64,000 nt of DNA from assembly GCA_019416685.1 (NCBI GenBank), contig DXWV01000030.1, forward strand, positions 996 to 64,995, written 5' to 3'. The DNA is from Bacteroides sp. (lineage in GTDB: Bacteria > Bacteroidota > Bacteroidia > Bacteroidales > Bacteroidaceae). The notes under the pieces are model-generated. The model did not search any database. It saw only the letters and a list, made by a program, of their open reading frames with translations, and had not been told where the DNA came from. Each line of letters starts with the position of its first letter. The stretch's first letter is position 1. This document shows, piece by piece, positions 36,874 through 45,834 of the stretch. A program made the translations under genes and the position numbers.

Positions 36874-38529
36874 ATGAGAACATATAAAATATTCTTCTGT
36901 CTGCTGGCCATTTTCTTTTACGGATGTGATGATTATTTGGACAGAGCACCAGACCTTAATCTGGATGAAAACAAAATATTTAGTAATTACGAAACTGCCT
37001 ATAAGTTCCAAGCTGATATTTATACCAATCTTCAGAAAGGATTCAATGTACTTGGAAGTTTCGATCCTGCTCCCATAGCTTGTGCAACGGATGAGGCCGA
37101 ATCTCGTTTTGGTTGGAATACGAGTAACTTATTTAATGTTGGGTCATATGATGATGTAGATAATCGGATTTCTCGCAACTATGAAGGGATACGTAAAGCA
37201 AACATTTTTTTATCCAAGAAAGACATTATCCCTTTTCCAAACCAAGAAATGAAGGATAGGTTGATGGGAGAAACATTCTTCTTACGAGCTTTCTTTTTCC
37301 ATGAAATTATTAAAAGATATGGTGGGATGCCTATTCTAAATGATAAGATATTATATCCGAATGATAAGCTTGAACTTTCCAGAAACAGTTATATGGAATG
37401 TGTAGCTGCGATATTGGATGACTTGAAGAATGCCATCGGACTGTTACCCGTGACAATTAATGAAAATGAACAAGGCCGGGTAACCCGGGGAGTGGCAATG
37501 GCACTTAAATCACGGGTATTACTATATGCGGCCAGTCCACTGTGGGATAAAGAGAACACGAATCCCGACAAGTGGAAGCTGGCTTATGAAGCGGCCACAG
37601 CTGTATTAAACCTGAAAGACGAAAACGGAAGTCCGGTATATCGGTTGCTTCGAGGTAATGGGGTTTCGGACTATGAAAAAGTTTTTTTGTTACGTCCGGA
37701 TGAAGGAAATACAGAAGTGATATTCTGGTACAACAATGTTCCGGTTGGATTCAGCAGTAGTGAAATAAGAGTATGGGCCCCATCAGGTGAAGGGTTCGGT
37801 GGAATAGGGGCTGTTGCTCCGACACAGAATTTTGTCGATCTGTATGAAATGAGCAATGGTAAACCGATAACCGATGGAACTTCCGGTTATGATTCCCAAG
37901 ACCCTTATAAGGACAGGGACCCCCGTTTCTATAAGACAATTATCTATAACGGCTCTGTATGGCAGGGAGTTACCGCTGAATTGTATATGGGTGGAAAGCA
38001 CCGTCTCTCCAAAGAAAGATGTCGTACGGGTTACTATGTACGGAAATATTTGCCGGAGAGTTTGACCGAAAAATCATCTAATAAGGCCTATCATAACTGG
38101 ATCTATTTCCGTTTGGCAGAGATTTATCTGAATTATGCGGAGGCTTTGAACGAAAGTATGCAAAAACCGTCTTCAGATGTATATGATGCTGTAGAAGCAG
38201 TGCGCACCCGAAGTGGTATGCCACTTTTACCTCGTAATTTATCTCAGGCAGAAATGCGGCAGCGGATTAAAAATGAAAGAGCAGTGGAACTTGCGTTTGA
38301 AGAGCATCGCTGGTGGGATATACGCCGATGGAAAGACGGAGAAAAATGCTTCAACGGTCCCATGTACGAAATGGAAATAACGAAGAATAGTGATAATAGT
38401 TATACTTATAATAAAGTGGTTTTCGAAGAACGGATTTTTACGGATAAGATGAATCTATACCCTATTCCAAAGAGTGAAATGGATAAGAATGCTCTATATC
38501 AACAAAACCCTGGTTGGAATAATTATTGA
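36874..38529 (+). CDS. SusD-family glycan-binding lipoprotein (PUL2, first)
   Basis: A 551-residue SusD protein, partner of the preceding SusC. The lipobox FYGC is followed by DDYLDRAPDLNLDE, acidic as in surface lipoproteins. Typical segments are GETFFLRAFFFHEIIKRYGG, NERAVELAFEEHRWWDIRRW and a terminal MNLYPIPKSEM...NPGWNNY. The gap to susC2 is 6 bases. A second SusCD pair follows after 37 bases, so the locus could import two forms of one glycan or two linked glycans. Confidence 0.94.
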   Translation: MRTYKIFFCLLAIFFYGCDDYLDRAPDLNLDENKIFSNYETAYKFQADIYTNLQKGFNVLGSFDPAPIACATDEAESRFGWNTSNLFNVGSYDDVDNRISRNYEGIRKANIFLSKKDIIPFPNQEMKDRLMGETFFLRAFFFHEIIKRYGGMPILNDKILYPNDKLELSRNSYMECVAAILDDLKNAIGLLPVTINENEQGRVTRGVAMALKSRVLLYAASPLWDKENTNPDKWKLAYEAATAVLNLKDENGSPVYRLLRGNGVSDYEKVFLLRPDEGNTEVIFWYNNVPVGFSSSEIRVWAPSGEGFGGIGAVAPTQNFVDLYEMSNGKPITDGTSGYDSQDPYKDRDPRFYKTIIYNGSVWQGVTAELYMGGKHRLSKERCRTGYYVRKYLPESLTEKSSNKAYHNWIYFRLAEIYLNYAEALNESMQKPSSDVYDAVEAVRTRSGMPLLPRNLSQAEMRQRIKNERAVELAFEEHRWWDIRRWKDGEKCFNGPMYEMEITKNSDNSYTYNKVVFEERIFTDKMNLYPIPKSEMDKNALYQQNPGWNNY

Positions 38530-38566
38530 TTATGCATATGGGATATGTAAATAGTATTAATAGAAA

Positions 38567-41398
38567 ATGAGTAAGAATATGAAATATAATATCAGGCATT
38601 TATCTTTCAAGCTTTTAAGTTTATTTTTTATGACAACAGCTTGTTATTCTCTTCCGGCTTTTTCACAGGAGAACAAGAATGCTGTTCGGCAGGATACAGT
38701 CAGAAATAAACCGGATAACAAAAAGTATCTGCAAACCTCAGCTGTGTCAACCATTAATTATTCGGGTTTGGATAAAGCATCCACTTCTAACCTGGGAAAT
38801 GCGTTGACTGGAAAAGCCTCCGGATTGACAGTGTTGAGAAAGTCGGGAGATGAACCGGGAAATAGCCTCTCGGATATTTATATACGGGGTATCGGAACTT
38901 ACGGACAATTCCGTTCTCCTTTATTTTTGGTAGATGGTGTCGAACGGGATATTAGTCAGATGGATATTGAAGAAATCGAATCTGTTTCTATATTGAAAGA
39001 TGGGGCATCCAATGCCCAGTATGGTCAAAGAGGAGCTAACGGAACTGTTTTTATAACAACCAAGAGAGGGCTTGTAGGTAAACCGGAGATCTCCTTAACA
39101 GCTCAATATGGTTTTCAGCAGCCTACCCATTTACCAGATTTTTTGTCTTCACGTGAATACGTTTCTTTATATAATAAGGCGTTGCAGAATGACGGTATGT
39201 CTGTTCCTGCTGCTGATAGATATAATCCGGGAATGTACAACGGAACTCAGAATCCGTATTTGTTTCCGGATGTAGATTGGTACTCCTCTTTCCTGAAAGA
39301 TAATACTCCGCAACAACAATATAAAGTATCTGTTCGTGGTGGTACGGAACAGGTCAAATACTTTGTATTGTTTAGTTTTCTAAGCAAAGACGGACTTTAT
39401 AAGTATTCAGATGTAAATTCCGGATTTAATACGAATGTGAACTATAATCGTTATAACATTCGTTCTAATATTGATGCGGCTGTGACAAAATCACTCAATA
39501 TTTCTTTGGATCTTGCCGGTAGAATAGAGGACAAGAATATGCCTAACAGCAGTTCTTCTGATATATTTAATGTTTTATCGACCATTGCACCTAATGCAAT
39601 GCCGATTCTGTATGAAGACGGGAAAATTGCAGGAACTTCGCAATATAGACAAAATCCCTATGGTATGATATCTCATACCGGATATCGTAAAGATCGGAAT
39701 AAAGTTTTGCAAGTAAAGGCTCAGGCACAACAAAGATTGGATATCGTAACTAAAGGATTGGATGTCCGGGCAATGGTTGCTTTTGATGGAGTTTCCGGGT
39801 ATGGTACGGGTAAGACAAGCAATTATGCTACTTACGAGTTGCAGAGAGACAACACTTATTCCGTATATGGAGAAGATAAGCAATTATCGTTAGCTCAGGA
39901 AAAACTGTACGATTATTATCAATACCAACTGGCTTTCGATGCAGGTTTTTCATATGAACGTACCTTCGGAAAGCATGAAGTGCTTGCAGATATGCGTTAT
40001 TATCAGTCTCAACTGTTTGTGCAGGGTGATAATCCGGCTTATGCCCGTCAGGGAATGAGTGGGAAGGCAACTTACTGTTTTGATAAAAGATACGTTGGAG
40101 AGTTTGGTTTTGCTTATGACGGTAGCGATGAGTATGCATCGGGGCATCGATTCGGTTTCTTTCCCAGTGTATCCGGAGCGTGGATTATTTCCAACGAATC
40201 ATTCTTTAATACGAATGTCGTTAATTATCTTAAGTTGAGAGCCTCTTATGGCGAAGCAGGAAACTGTAAAACAGGTTTTGAACGTTATGCTTACCAATCG
40301 CATTGGTCGGGATTTGATCAATCCTATGGGGGATACATTTTCGGTAGTGGTTTTGCATGGAGCGATGGTGCGTGGGAAGGACGATTGGCAAATCCGGATT
40401 TGACTTGGGAAACTACACGTAATGTGAATGTTGGTATCGATTTTGAACTATTTTCTAAGTTATCCGTATCGGTGGACGCTTTCTGGCACAAACGTACGGA
40501 TATCGTTTCAGAGAAACAAAACACTTCTTCTTGGATTATCGGTGCTCCGTTTCCATATGTAAATATAGGTACGGTAGTCAATAGGGGGATGGAAGTCTCA
40601 TTGACACATAATAACCGGATTAATAAGTTTGGGTATTTTGTTCAGGCAAATGTTTCGTTGGCAAAGAACAAAATTCTGGCTATGGACGAAGTGGAAGGAT
40701 TGAAAGAATATCAGAAAAGAACAGGAAAGTCTGTTTCTCAACTTTGGGGATTGGAAGCACTCGGATTTTACATGAACGAAGAGGATATCAGGAACAGTCC
40801 TATTTCTACATTTTATAAAATTCGTCTCGGAGACTTGAAATACAAGAACCAAAATTCCGGTGAAGATAATCATATAAACTTGTATGATGAAGTGCCCATT
40901 GGCAAACCAACTGTTCCGGAGATAACTATGGGTTTATCATTAGGTCTTGATTATGCCGGATTCGATTTATCGGCTATGATGTCCGGAGTTGCTAATCGTT
41001 CGGTATATCTGAATAATGCGGCTGTTTGGGCTTTGCAGAATAATAATAAGGTAACGGCTTTGGCCTATGGAGCCTGGGAAAAAGGAGTACGTGAAGCGGA
41101 TGCAACTTTCCCGCGTCTGACTACCGAGAATAATTTGAATAACTATCGTTCTTCTTCTTTTTGGATTAAAAATGGTAATTTCTTAAGATTGAGTAATGTA
41201 GAGATTGGATACCAGTTACCTGAATCTCTTTTGAGAAAGGTAAATATCAAACAACTTCGTTTTTATGTGAATGGGCAGAATTTGCTTACTATAGATAAAT
41301 TGGGTAAGTATGATCTTGATCCTGAGATGGTTGATGCCGGTGTAACAGGATATCCGATGCTGCGTTCATTTAATATAGGTGTAAATCTGAAATTTTAA
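38567..41398 (+). CDS. SusC-like porter lacking N-terminal domain and TonB box (PUL2, second)
   Basis: A 943-residue outer-membrane barrel protein, shorter than its neighbours by about the size of the missing part. After a signal peptide ending near LPAFSQ (an in-frame ATG at 38579 is an alternative start), the mature protein has only about 30 polar residues (NKNAVRQDTVRNKPDNKK) before the plug (SAVSTINYSGLDKAS, GNALTGKASGL, LVDGVERD). The carboxypeptidase-regulatory-like domain and the LDEVVVVGYG TonB box of SusC1 and SusC2 are not there. The barrel runs on to a terminal NIGVNLKF. It may use an unrecognised TonB-contact sequence or work differently. Its SusD starts 12 bases later. Confidence 0.9.
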   Translation: MSKNMKYNIRHLSFKLLSLFFMTTACYSLPAFSQENKNAVRQDTVRNKPDNKKYLQTSAVSTINYSGLDKASTSNLGNALTGKASGLTVLRKSGDEPGNSLSDIYIRGIGTYGQFRSPLFLVDGVERDISQMDIEEIESVSILKDGASNAQYGQRGANGTVFITTKRGLVGKPEISLTAQYGFQQPTHLPDFLSSREYVSLYNKALQNDGMSVPAADRYNPGMYNGTQNPYLFPDVDWYSSFLKDNTPQQQYKVSVRGGTEQVKYFVLFSFLSKDGLYKYSDVNSGFNTNVNYNRYNIRSNIDAAVTKSLNISLDLAGRIEDKNMPNSSSSDIFNVLSTIAPNAMPILYEDGKIAGTSQYRQNPYGMISHTGYRKDRNKVLQVKAQAQQRLDIVTKGLDVRAMVAFDGVSGYGTGKTSNYATYELQRDNTYSVYGEDKQLSLAQEKLYDYYQYQLAFDAGFSYERTFGKHEVLADMRYYQSQLFVQGDNPAYARQGMSGKATYCFDKRYVGEFGFAYDGSDEYASGHRFGFFPSVSGAWIISNESFFNTNVVNYLKLRASYGEAGNCKTGFERYAYQSHWSGFDQSYGGYIFGSGFAWSDGAWEGRLANPDLTWETTRNVNVGIDFELFSKLSVSVDAFWHKRTDIVSEKQNTSSWIIGAPFPYVNIGTVVNRGMEVSLTHNNRINKFGYFVQANVSLAKNKILAMDEVEGLKEYQKRTGKSVSQLWGLEALGFYMNEEDIRNSPISTFYKIRLGDLKYKNQNSGEDNHINLYDEVPIGKPTVPEITMGLSLGLDYAGFDLSAMMSGVANRSVYLNNAAVWALQNNNKVTALAYGAWEKGVREADATFPRLTTENNLNNYRSSSFWIKNGNFLRLSNVEIGYQLPESLLRKVNIKQLRFYVNGQNLLTIDKLGKYDLDPEMVDAGVTGYPMLRSFNIGVNLKF

Positions 41399-41410
41399 AT
41401 CTTGGACTAT

Positions 41411-43048
41411 ATGAAATACATATCTAAATTATTTTTGTTGCTGACCTTGTTTTTGAGTTCGTGCAACATATTGGATAAGGACATAGATACAAACTTGGAC
41501 AAAGATGATATTTTCACAGACGAGCGTTTTGCCCAGGGTTTTCTGAACAGTACTTATCGGGAATTGATGAATGGTTTTAACAGACTTGACAAAGCTATGT
41601 TTGCGTGTGCTTCGGACGAAGCAATATGCTCTTATTCGGGGTCGGCAGTTCATGGATATAACAATGGTGCTATCACCCCTTTCTATAATCCGGAAGAGGA
41701 AGTTTGGAAAACGATGTACGTAGGTATCCGTAAGGCAAATGTATTCTTGCGAGAGTTGGACACAACTATTAAAGATGCCGGCCTGATTGATAAAAATGAG
41801 CAATCGAAAGCTACATATACGCGTATGAGAGGGGAGGCTTTATTTCTTAGAGCTTTTTATCATTTTGAATTGGCTAAACGTTTCTCAAATATACAGTTGA
41901 TCGACAAAGTATTAACCGAAGAAGATGCGAAGTTCGTGAAACAATCTACATTTACGGAAGCGATTGAATTTATAGTGAAAGACTGCGTGAATGCCACAAC
42001 TTATCTGGACAACTTTAATAAGGATGCAGCCGAATACGGGCGGGCTACCCGTTTGTCTGCTTTAGCTTTGAAATCCAGAGCTTTACTCTATCTGGCCAGT
42101 AAACTGAACAATCCTGCTGGCGATAAACAATTATGGAAAGACGCAGCTGATGCTGCCAAAGAAGTCATGGATATTCAAGTGAAAAATCCTTCTCGGGTTG
42201 GTTTGCTGAGTGCTTACTATTCTGTATTCACTACACCTTATAATAATGAGATTTTATTTGCCACTAGTTCGGAAAGTTCAAATGAAATAGAATTATATAA
42301 TAATCCGATCAGTTACGGTGGTAAAGGCTACACTAACCCTACGCAGGAATTAGTAGATGCTTATGAAACGACAAAGGGATATCCTATTGATGACCCTCGT
42401 TCCGGATACAATCCGGAGAATCCATATAAGAGCCGTGATCCACGCATGGAATATACGATATCTTATAATGGATTGAAGTTTAGTGGTACTCCGATTGAAA
42501 CGTTCGTTGGCGGTAAAGATGGATTGAACAAAACTCCTACAGCTACGAGGACGGGATACTATATGCGTAAGTTTATCGATCAAAATCTTGATTTGTCGAA
42601 AGACCAGAAGCGTCGTCGCCCGTGGATATTGTTTCGGTATGCAGAAGTGTTACTGAATTATGCCGAAGCGATGAATGAATACTTGGAAACTCCTGATCAA
42701 TCGGTGTACGATGCGGTAAATCAGATAAGAAAAAGAGCTAAGATTCCTCAGTTAAATATACGTATGGAATTGTCAAAAGAAGAGATGCGTCAGCGTATCC
42801 GGAACGAACGGAGGGTGGAACTGGCGTTTGAAGAACATCGTTTTTGGGATGTTCGGCGTTGGGGCGAAGGGGATACTTATTTTAATCAGCCAATTCATGG
42901 CATGCGCATCACGGTGAATGGAGAAGAAATAGTATATGAACCGTTTGTGGTCGAAGAACGGATCTTTGAAACAAAAATGAACTACTATCCCATTCCCCAG
43001 TCGGAAATACAGAAAAATGGAGGATTGGTTCAGAATTCGGGGTGGTAG
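41411..43048 (+). CDS. SusD-family glycan-binding lipoprotein (PUL2, second)
   Basis: A 545-residue SusD protein. The ATG at 41411 begins MKYISKLFLLLTLFLSSC, a proper lipoprotein signal; a TTG three codons upstream is possible but unneeded. Family features are RGEALFLRAFYHFELAKRF, RNERRVELAFEEHRFWDVRRW and a C-terminal MNYYPIPQSEIQ...NSGW. It forms a pair with the shortened SusC 12 bases upstream. The 33-base gap to the next small lipoprotein keeps it within the operon. Confidence 0.94.
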   Translation: MKYISKLFLLLTLFLSSCNILDKDIDTNLDKDDIFTDERFAQGFLNSTYRELMNGFNRLDKAMFACASDEAICSYSGSAVHGYNNGAITPFYNPEEEVWKTMYVGIRKANVFLRELDTTIKDAGLIDKNEQSKATYTRMRGEALFLRAFYHFELAKRFSNIQLIDKVLTEEDAKFVKQSTFTEAIEFIVKDCVNATTYLDNFNKDAAEYGRATRLSALALKSRALLYLASKLNNPAGDKQLWKDAADAAKEVMDIQVKNPSRVGLLSAYYSVFTTPYNNEILFATSSESSNEIELYNNPISYGGKGYTNPTQELVDAYETTKGYPIDDPRSGYNPENPYKSRDPRMEYTISYNGLKFSGTPIETFVGGKDGLNKTPTATRTGYYMRKFIDQNLDLSKDQKRRRPWILFRYAEVLLNYAEAMNEYLETPDQSVYDAVNQIRKRAKIPQLNIRMELSKEEMRQRIRNERRVELAFEEHRFWDVRRWGEGDTYFNQPIHGMRITVNGEEIVYEPFVVEERIFETKMNYYPIPQSEIQKNGGLVQNSGW

Positions 43049-43081
43049 TAGGTATGTTGAACGAAATTTAATGAATGAAAT

Positions 43082-43531
43082 ATGAATCTGTCAAAAATAA
43101 TATTGATTATAAGTGTGTCGGTAGTAGCAATGCTTATGTTTTCCTGTGAACGGGATTTGAATAAAGATGTCGATTATTACTCTCCGCAGGCAGATATTGC
43201 CATAGATACTTTTGAAGTAGATAGAGACCAGACTATAGAGATAAAGGCATTGGTTAAGGACGATAGCGGCATTGCTTATCTAACGTTGGAGTATGCAGGT
43301 TGGAATCTGAAAGACGAACAATCTTTCGATGAAGCCGGAAGGACATCCCAATATGAATATGTATATAGCGTAAAAGTTCCCTCGGATGCTTTGTTTGAAT
43401 GGGAAGAAGTATACACGAAGCATGATGGTACTAAATTTATCATCAAGCAACGTTATCATAAACTCTCTTTGACTTGCTATGACGGTGTTAAGAATAAGAC
43501 TGTTTTTTATTTCTATGTAAAAGTAAAATGA
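43082..43531 (+). CDS. Small Ig-like lipoprotein of unknown function
   Basis: A 149-residue lipoprotein with the signal ending LMFSC, then ERDLNKDVD. The mature part looks like one Ig-like beta-sandwich (DIAIDTFEVDRDQTIEIKALVKD, then a C-terminal LTCYDGVKNKTVFYFYVKV), a pattern seen in extracellular domains that read as metal- or glycan-associated. Its place right after a SusCD pair suggests a small surface glycan-binding or accessory protein. I do not recognise a named family with certainty. The stop is one base before the GH92 ATG, so translation is probably coupled. Confidence 0.65.
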   Translation: MNLSKIILIISVSVVAMLMFSCERDLNKDVDYYSPQADIAIDTFEVDRDQTIEIKALVKDDSGIAYLTLEYAGWNLKDEQSFDEAGRTSQYEYVYSVKVPSDALFEWEEVYTKHDGTKFIIKQRYHKLSLTCYDGVKNKTVFYFYVKVK

Positions 43532-43532
43532 T

Positions 43533-45818
43533 ATGCAGAGAAAGTATAGATTGACAATACTATTGTGTTGCTTGCTTGCAACATTTCGGGTAAATGCCGA
43601 TGGAAAAGAACCGGTAGATTACGTAAATTGCTTTATTGGGACATCCAACTCCCGATGGATGTTGGGGCCCTACGCACAGATGCCTTTCGGTATGGTACAA
43701 ATAGGTCCGGACAATCAAGGTAATCGCTGGATGGGAGGATATGAATATGCTATAAACAGTGTGTCAGCGTTCAGTCATTTACATGCTTGGACCATGGGAG
43801 GACTTTCCATGATGCCTGCTACTGCTGATTTTACGATAGAGAATCCCGGACCGGATTTCCCTTATAAAGGAGCCAATGCAGGATATCATTCCCGTATTCT
43901 GAAAGATACAGAAAAGGCATTTCCGGGATATTACGAAGTAGAATTGTACGACCATCGGGTAAAAGTTGCGATGACAGCCACCACCCGTTGTAGTTTCCAA
44001 AAATACGTTTTTCCGGATTGCAAGGATTCCAGAATCTTGATGGATCTTTTGTTTCCTACCGAATGGGATTACGGATTCTCTGTAAAAGATGCAGTTATTA
44101 AAAAGATTAGTGATACTCAGATTGAAGGGTATGCGAAATGTGTATCCGGAGCTTGGAGTGGTTGGAATGACTGGACACTCTATTTCTCTATTCGTTTTAG
44201 TAAGCCATTCCAACAGTTTAACGGATGGAATGGAAACAAAACGATTGAAAGCGTGAATGAAATATCGGGCTCAGGCGAGATGGGAGCTTATGTCACTTAC
44301 ACAACATCTGAGAATGAAGAGATTCTTGTGCAGACCGGTTTGTCTTTGGTGAGTTTGGAAGGAGCCCGGCTCAATTTGGAAGAAGAAATCATAGGACCTT
44401 TCAACTGGGATTTTCCGGCATGTGTGAATAATGCGCGTCAAACCTGGAATAATCTGTTGGGAAAGGTTAAAGTGGAAGGTGGCACCGAGCAGGATAAATG
44501 TAAGTTTTATACCAACCTGTATCGTGCCTATGCAGGCAAGCAAACCTGGAATGACACAGATGGAAAGTATAGAGATGCTTGTGAAAATGTACAGCAACTA
44601 CAACCGGGAGAAGCGATTTATGGTGGCGATGCTTTTTGGAATTCATATTGGAATCTGAATGGGTTATGGTCTATTCTTTCTCCTGAGATTATAGACAATT
44701 GGGTCACCACCCAGTTGGAAATGTATAAACATACGGGCTGGACAAGTAAGGGACCGGCGGGTATCGAGTATTCAGGTATCATGGAGGGTTCGCACGAAGT
44801 GGCTTTGATGGTGGCTGCTTATCAAAAAAAAATACGTAAGGACGGTGAAGATATCTATAAAGCTGTTCATAAAATGGTGACCAATCCCGGTGGAGAACAT
44901 CCTTGCGGGGGAACATACGGACAGATTGACTTGGAGGCTTACGTTAAGTATGGGTATATGCCGAGCGAGGTCAATGTTGTTTCCAAAACCTTAGACTATG
45001 CTTATGATGATTTTTGTGTAGCCCAACTGGCAAAAGCGCTTGGAAAAAAGAGAGAAGCTGCTTTTCTGGAGAAACGTTCCATGAACTATAAAAATGTGTA
45101 TCACCCTGAGTATAAATATGTATGCTGTAGAGATTCGTCAGGCAATTGGGATAATCAATTTGATGTGTTCTCGAATGTGGGATTTATTGAGGGAAATTCG
45201 TGGCAATATTCTTGGTATGTACCTCATGATATTGAGGGATTGATTCAGTTAATCGGTAAAGATAAAGCCTTGAAACGGCTATCCGAAGGGTTTGAAAAGT
45301 CGCGGAAGCATAACTTTGCAGCCCATGTATTTGATCGTACAATGGGGCAATCTGCCGAATTTTACATCAATCAAGGAAATGAAGTGAACATGAATTCAGT
45401 CTTTATATTCAACTATTTGGGTAAACCGGCTTTATGCCAGCAATATACGAGAGAGATACTTGATCGTTTTTACGGTGATTCTCCTTATAAGGGTTGGGAA
45501 GGCGATGAAGATGAAGGGCAGATGGGAGGATGGTTTGTGATGTCGGCTATCGGTCTGTTTGAGATGGATGGAGGTGTAACTTCTGCTTCAGAGCTCGATA
45601 TAACTTCTCCTTTGTTCAATAAGATTACAATTACTCTTGATCCCCGTTATTATGCGGGCAAAGAGTTTGTCATTGAGGCTTTGAATAACTCATCCGAAAA
45701 TCGCTATATCCGCAGTGCCCGGTTGAATGGTAAGCTGCTGAAGAACTTCCGTATTCCGTTCAGTGCGATTGTGAATGGTGGAAAGTTGACTCTTGAAATG
45801 GGAAACGAACCTTTATAA
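43533..45818 (+). CDS. GH92 alpha-mannosidase
   Basis: Calcium-dependent inverting exo-alpha-mannosidase family, 761 residues with a signal peptide (to about RVNA). N-terminal beta-sandwich (VDYVNCFIGTSNSRWMLGP, FSHLHAWTMGG) and an alpha/alpha-barrel (WNSYWNLNGLW, KTLDYAYDDFCVAQLAKALGK). Glu412 in GIEYSG aligns with the GH92 general acid in the usual GNET motif, and GDEDEGQMGGWFVMSAIG matches the acidic cluster holding the base. The SRWM and SxLHAWTMGG stretches differ from the common GHGHTFPGA and FSHTHLSGTG motifs, so this is a divergent subgroup and linkage preference is open. It is the first of two related GH92 genes in the locus. Confidence 0.88.
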   Translation: MQRKYRLTILLCCLLATFRVNADGKEPVDYVNCFIGTSNSRWMLGPYAQMPFGMVQIGPDNQGNRWMGGYEYAINSVSAFSHLHAWTMGGLSMMPATADFTIENPGPDFPYKGANAGYHSRILKDTEKAFPGYYEVELYDHRVKVAMTATTRCSFQKYVFPDCKDSRILMDLLFPTEWDYGFSVKDAVIKKISDTQIEGYAKCVSGAWSGWNDWTLYFSIRFSKPFQQFNGWNGNKTIESVNEISGSGEMGAYVTYTTSENEEILVQTGLSLVSLEGARLNLEEEIIGPFNWDFPACVNNARQTWNNLLGKVKVEGGTEQDKCKFYTNLYRAYAGKQTWNDTDGKYRDACENVQQLQPGEAIYGGDAFWNSYWNLNGLWSILSPEIIDNWVTTQLEMYKHTGWTSKGPAGIEYSGIMEGSHEVALMVAAYQKKIRKDGEDIYKAVHKMVTNPGGEHPCGGTYGQIDLEAYVKYGYMPSEVNVVSKTLDYAYDDFCVAQLAKALGKKREAAFLEKRSMNYKNVYHPEYKYVCCRDSSGNWDNQFDVFSNVGFIEGNSWQYSWYVPHDIEGLIQLIGKDKALKRLSEGFEKSRKHNFAAHVFDRTMGQSAEFYINQGNEVNMNSVFIFNYLGKPALCQQYTREILDRFYGDSPYKGWEGDEDEGQMGGWFVMSAIGLFEMDGGVTSASELDITSPLFNKITITLDPRYYAGKEFVIEALNNSSENRYIRSARLNGKLLKNFRIPFSAIVNGGKLTLEMGNEPL

Positions 45819-45834
45819 TTGGGAGAATTGATTT

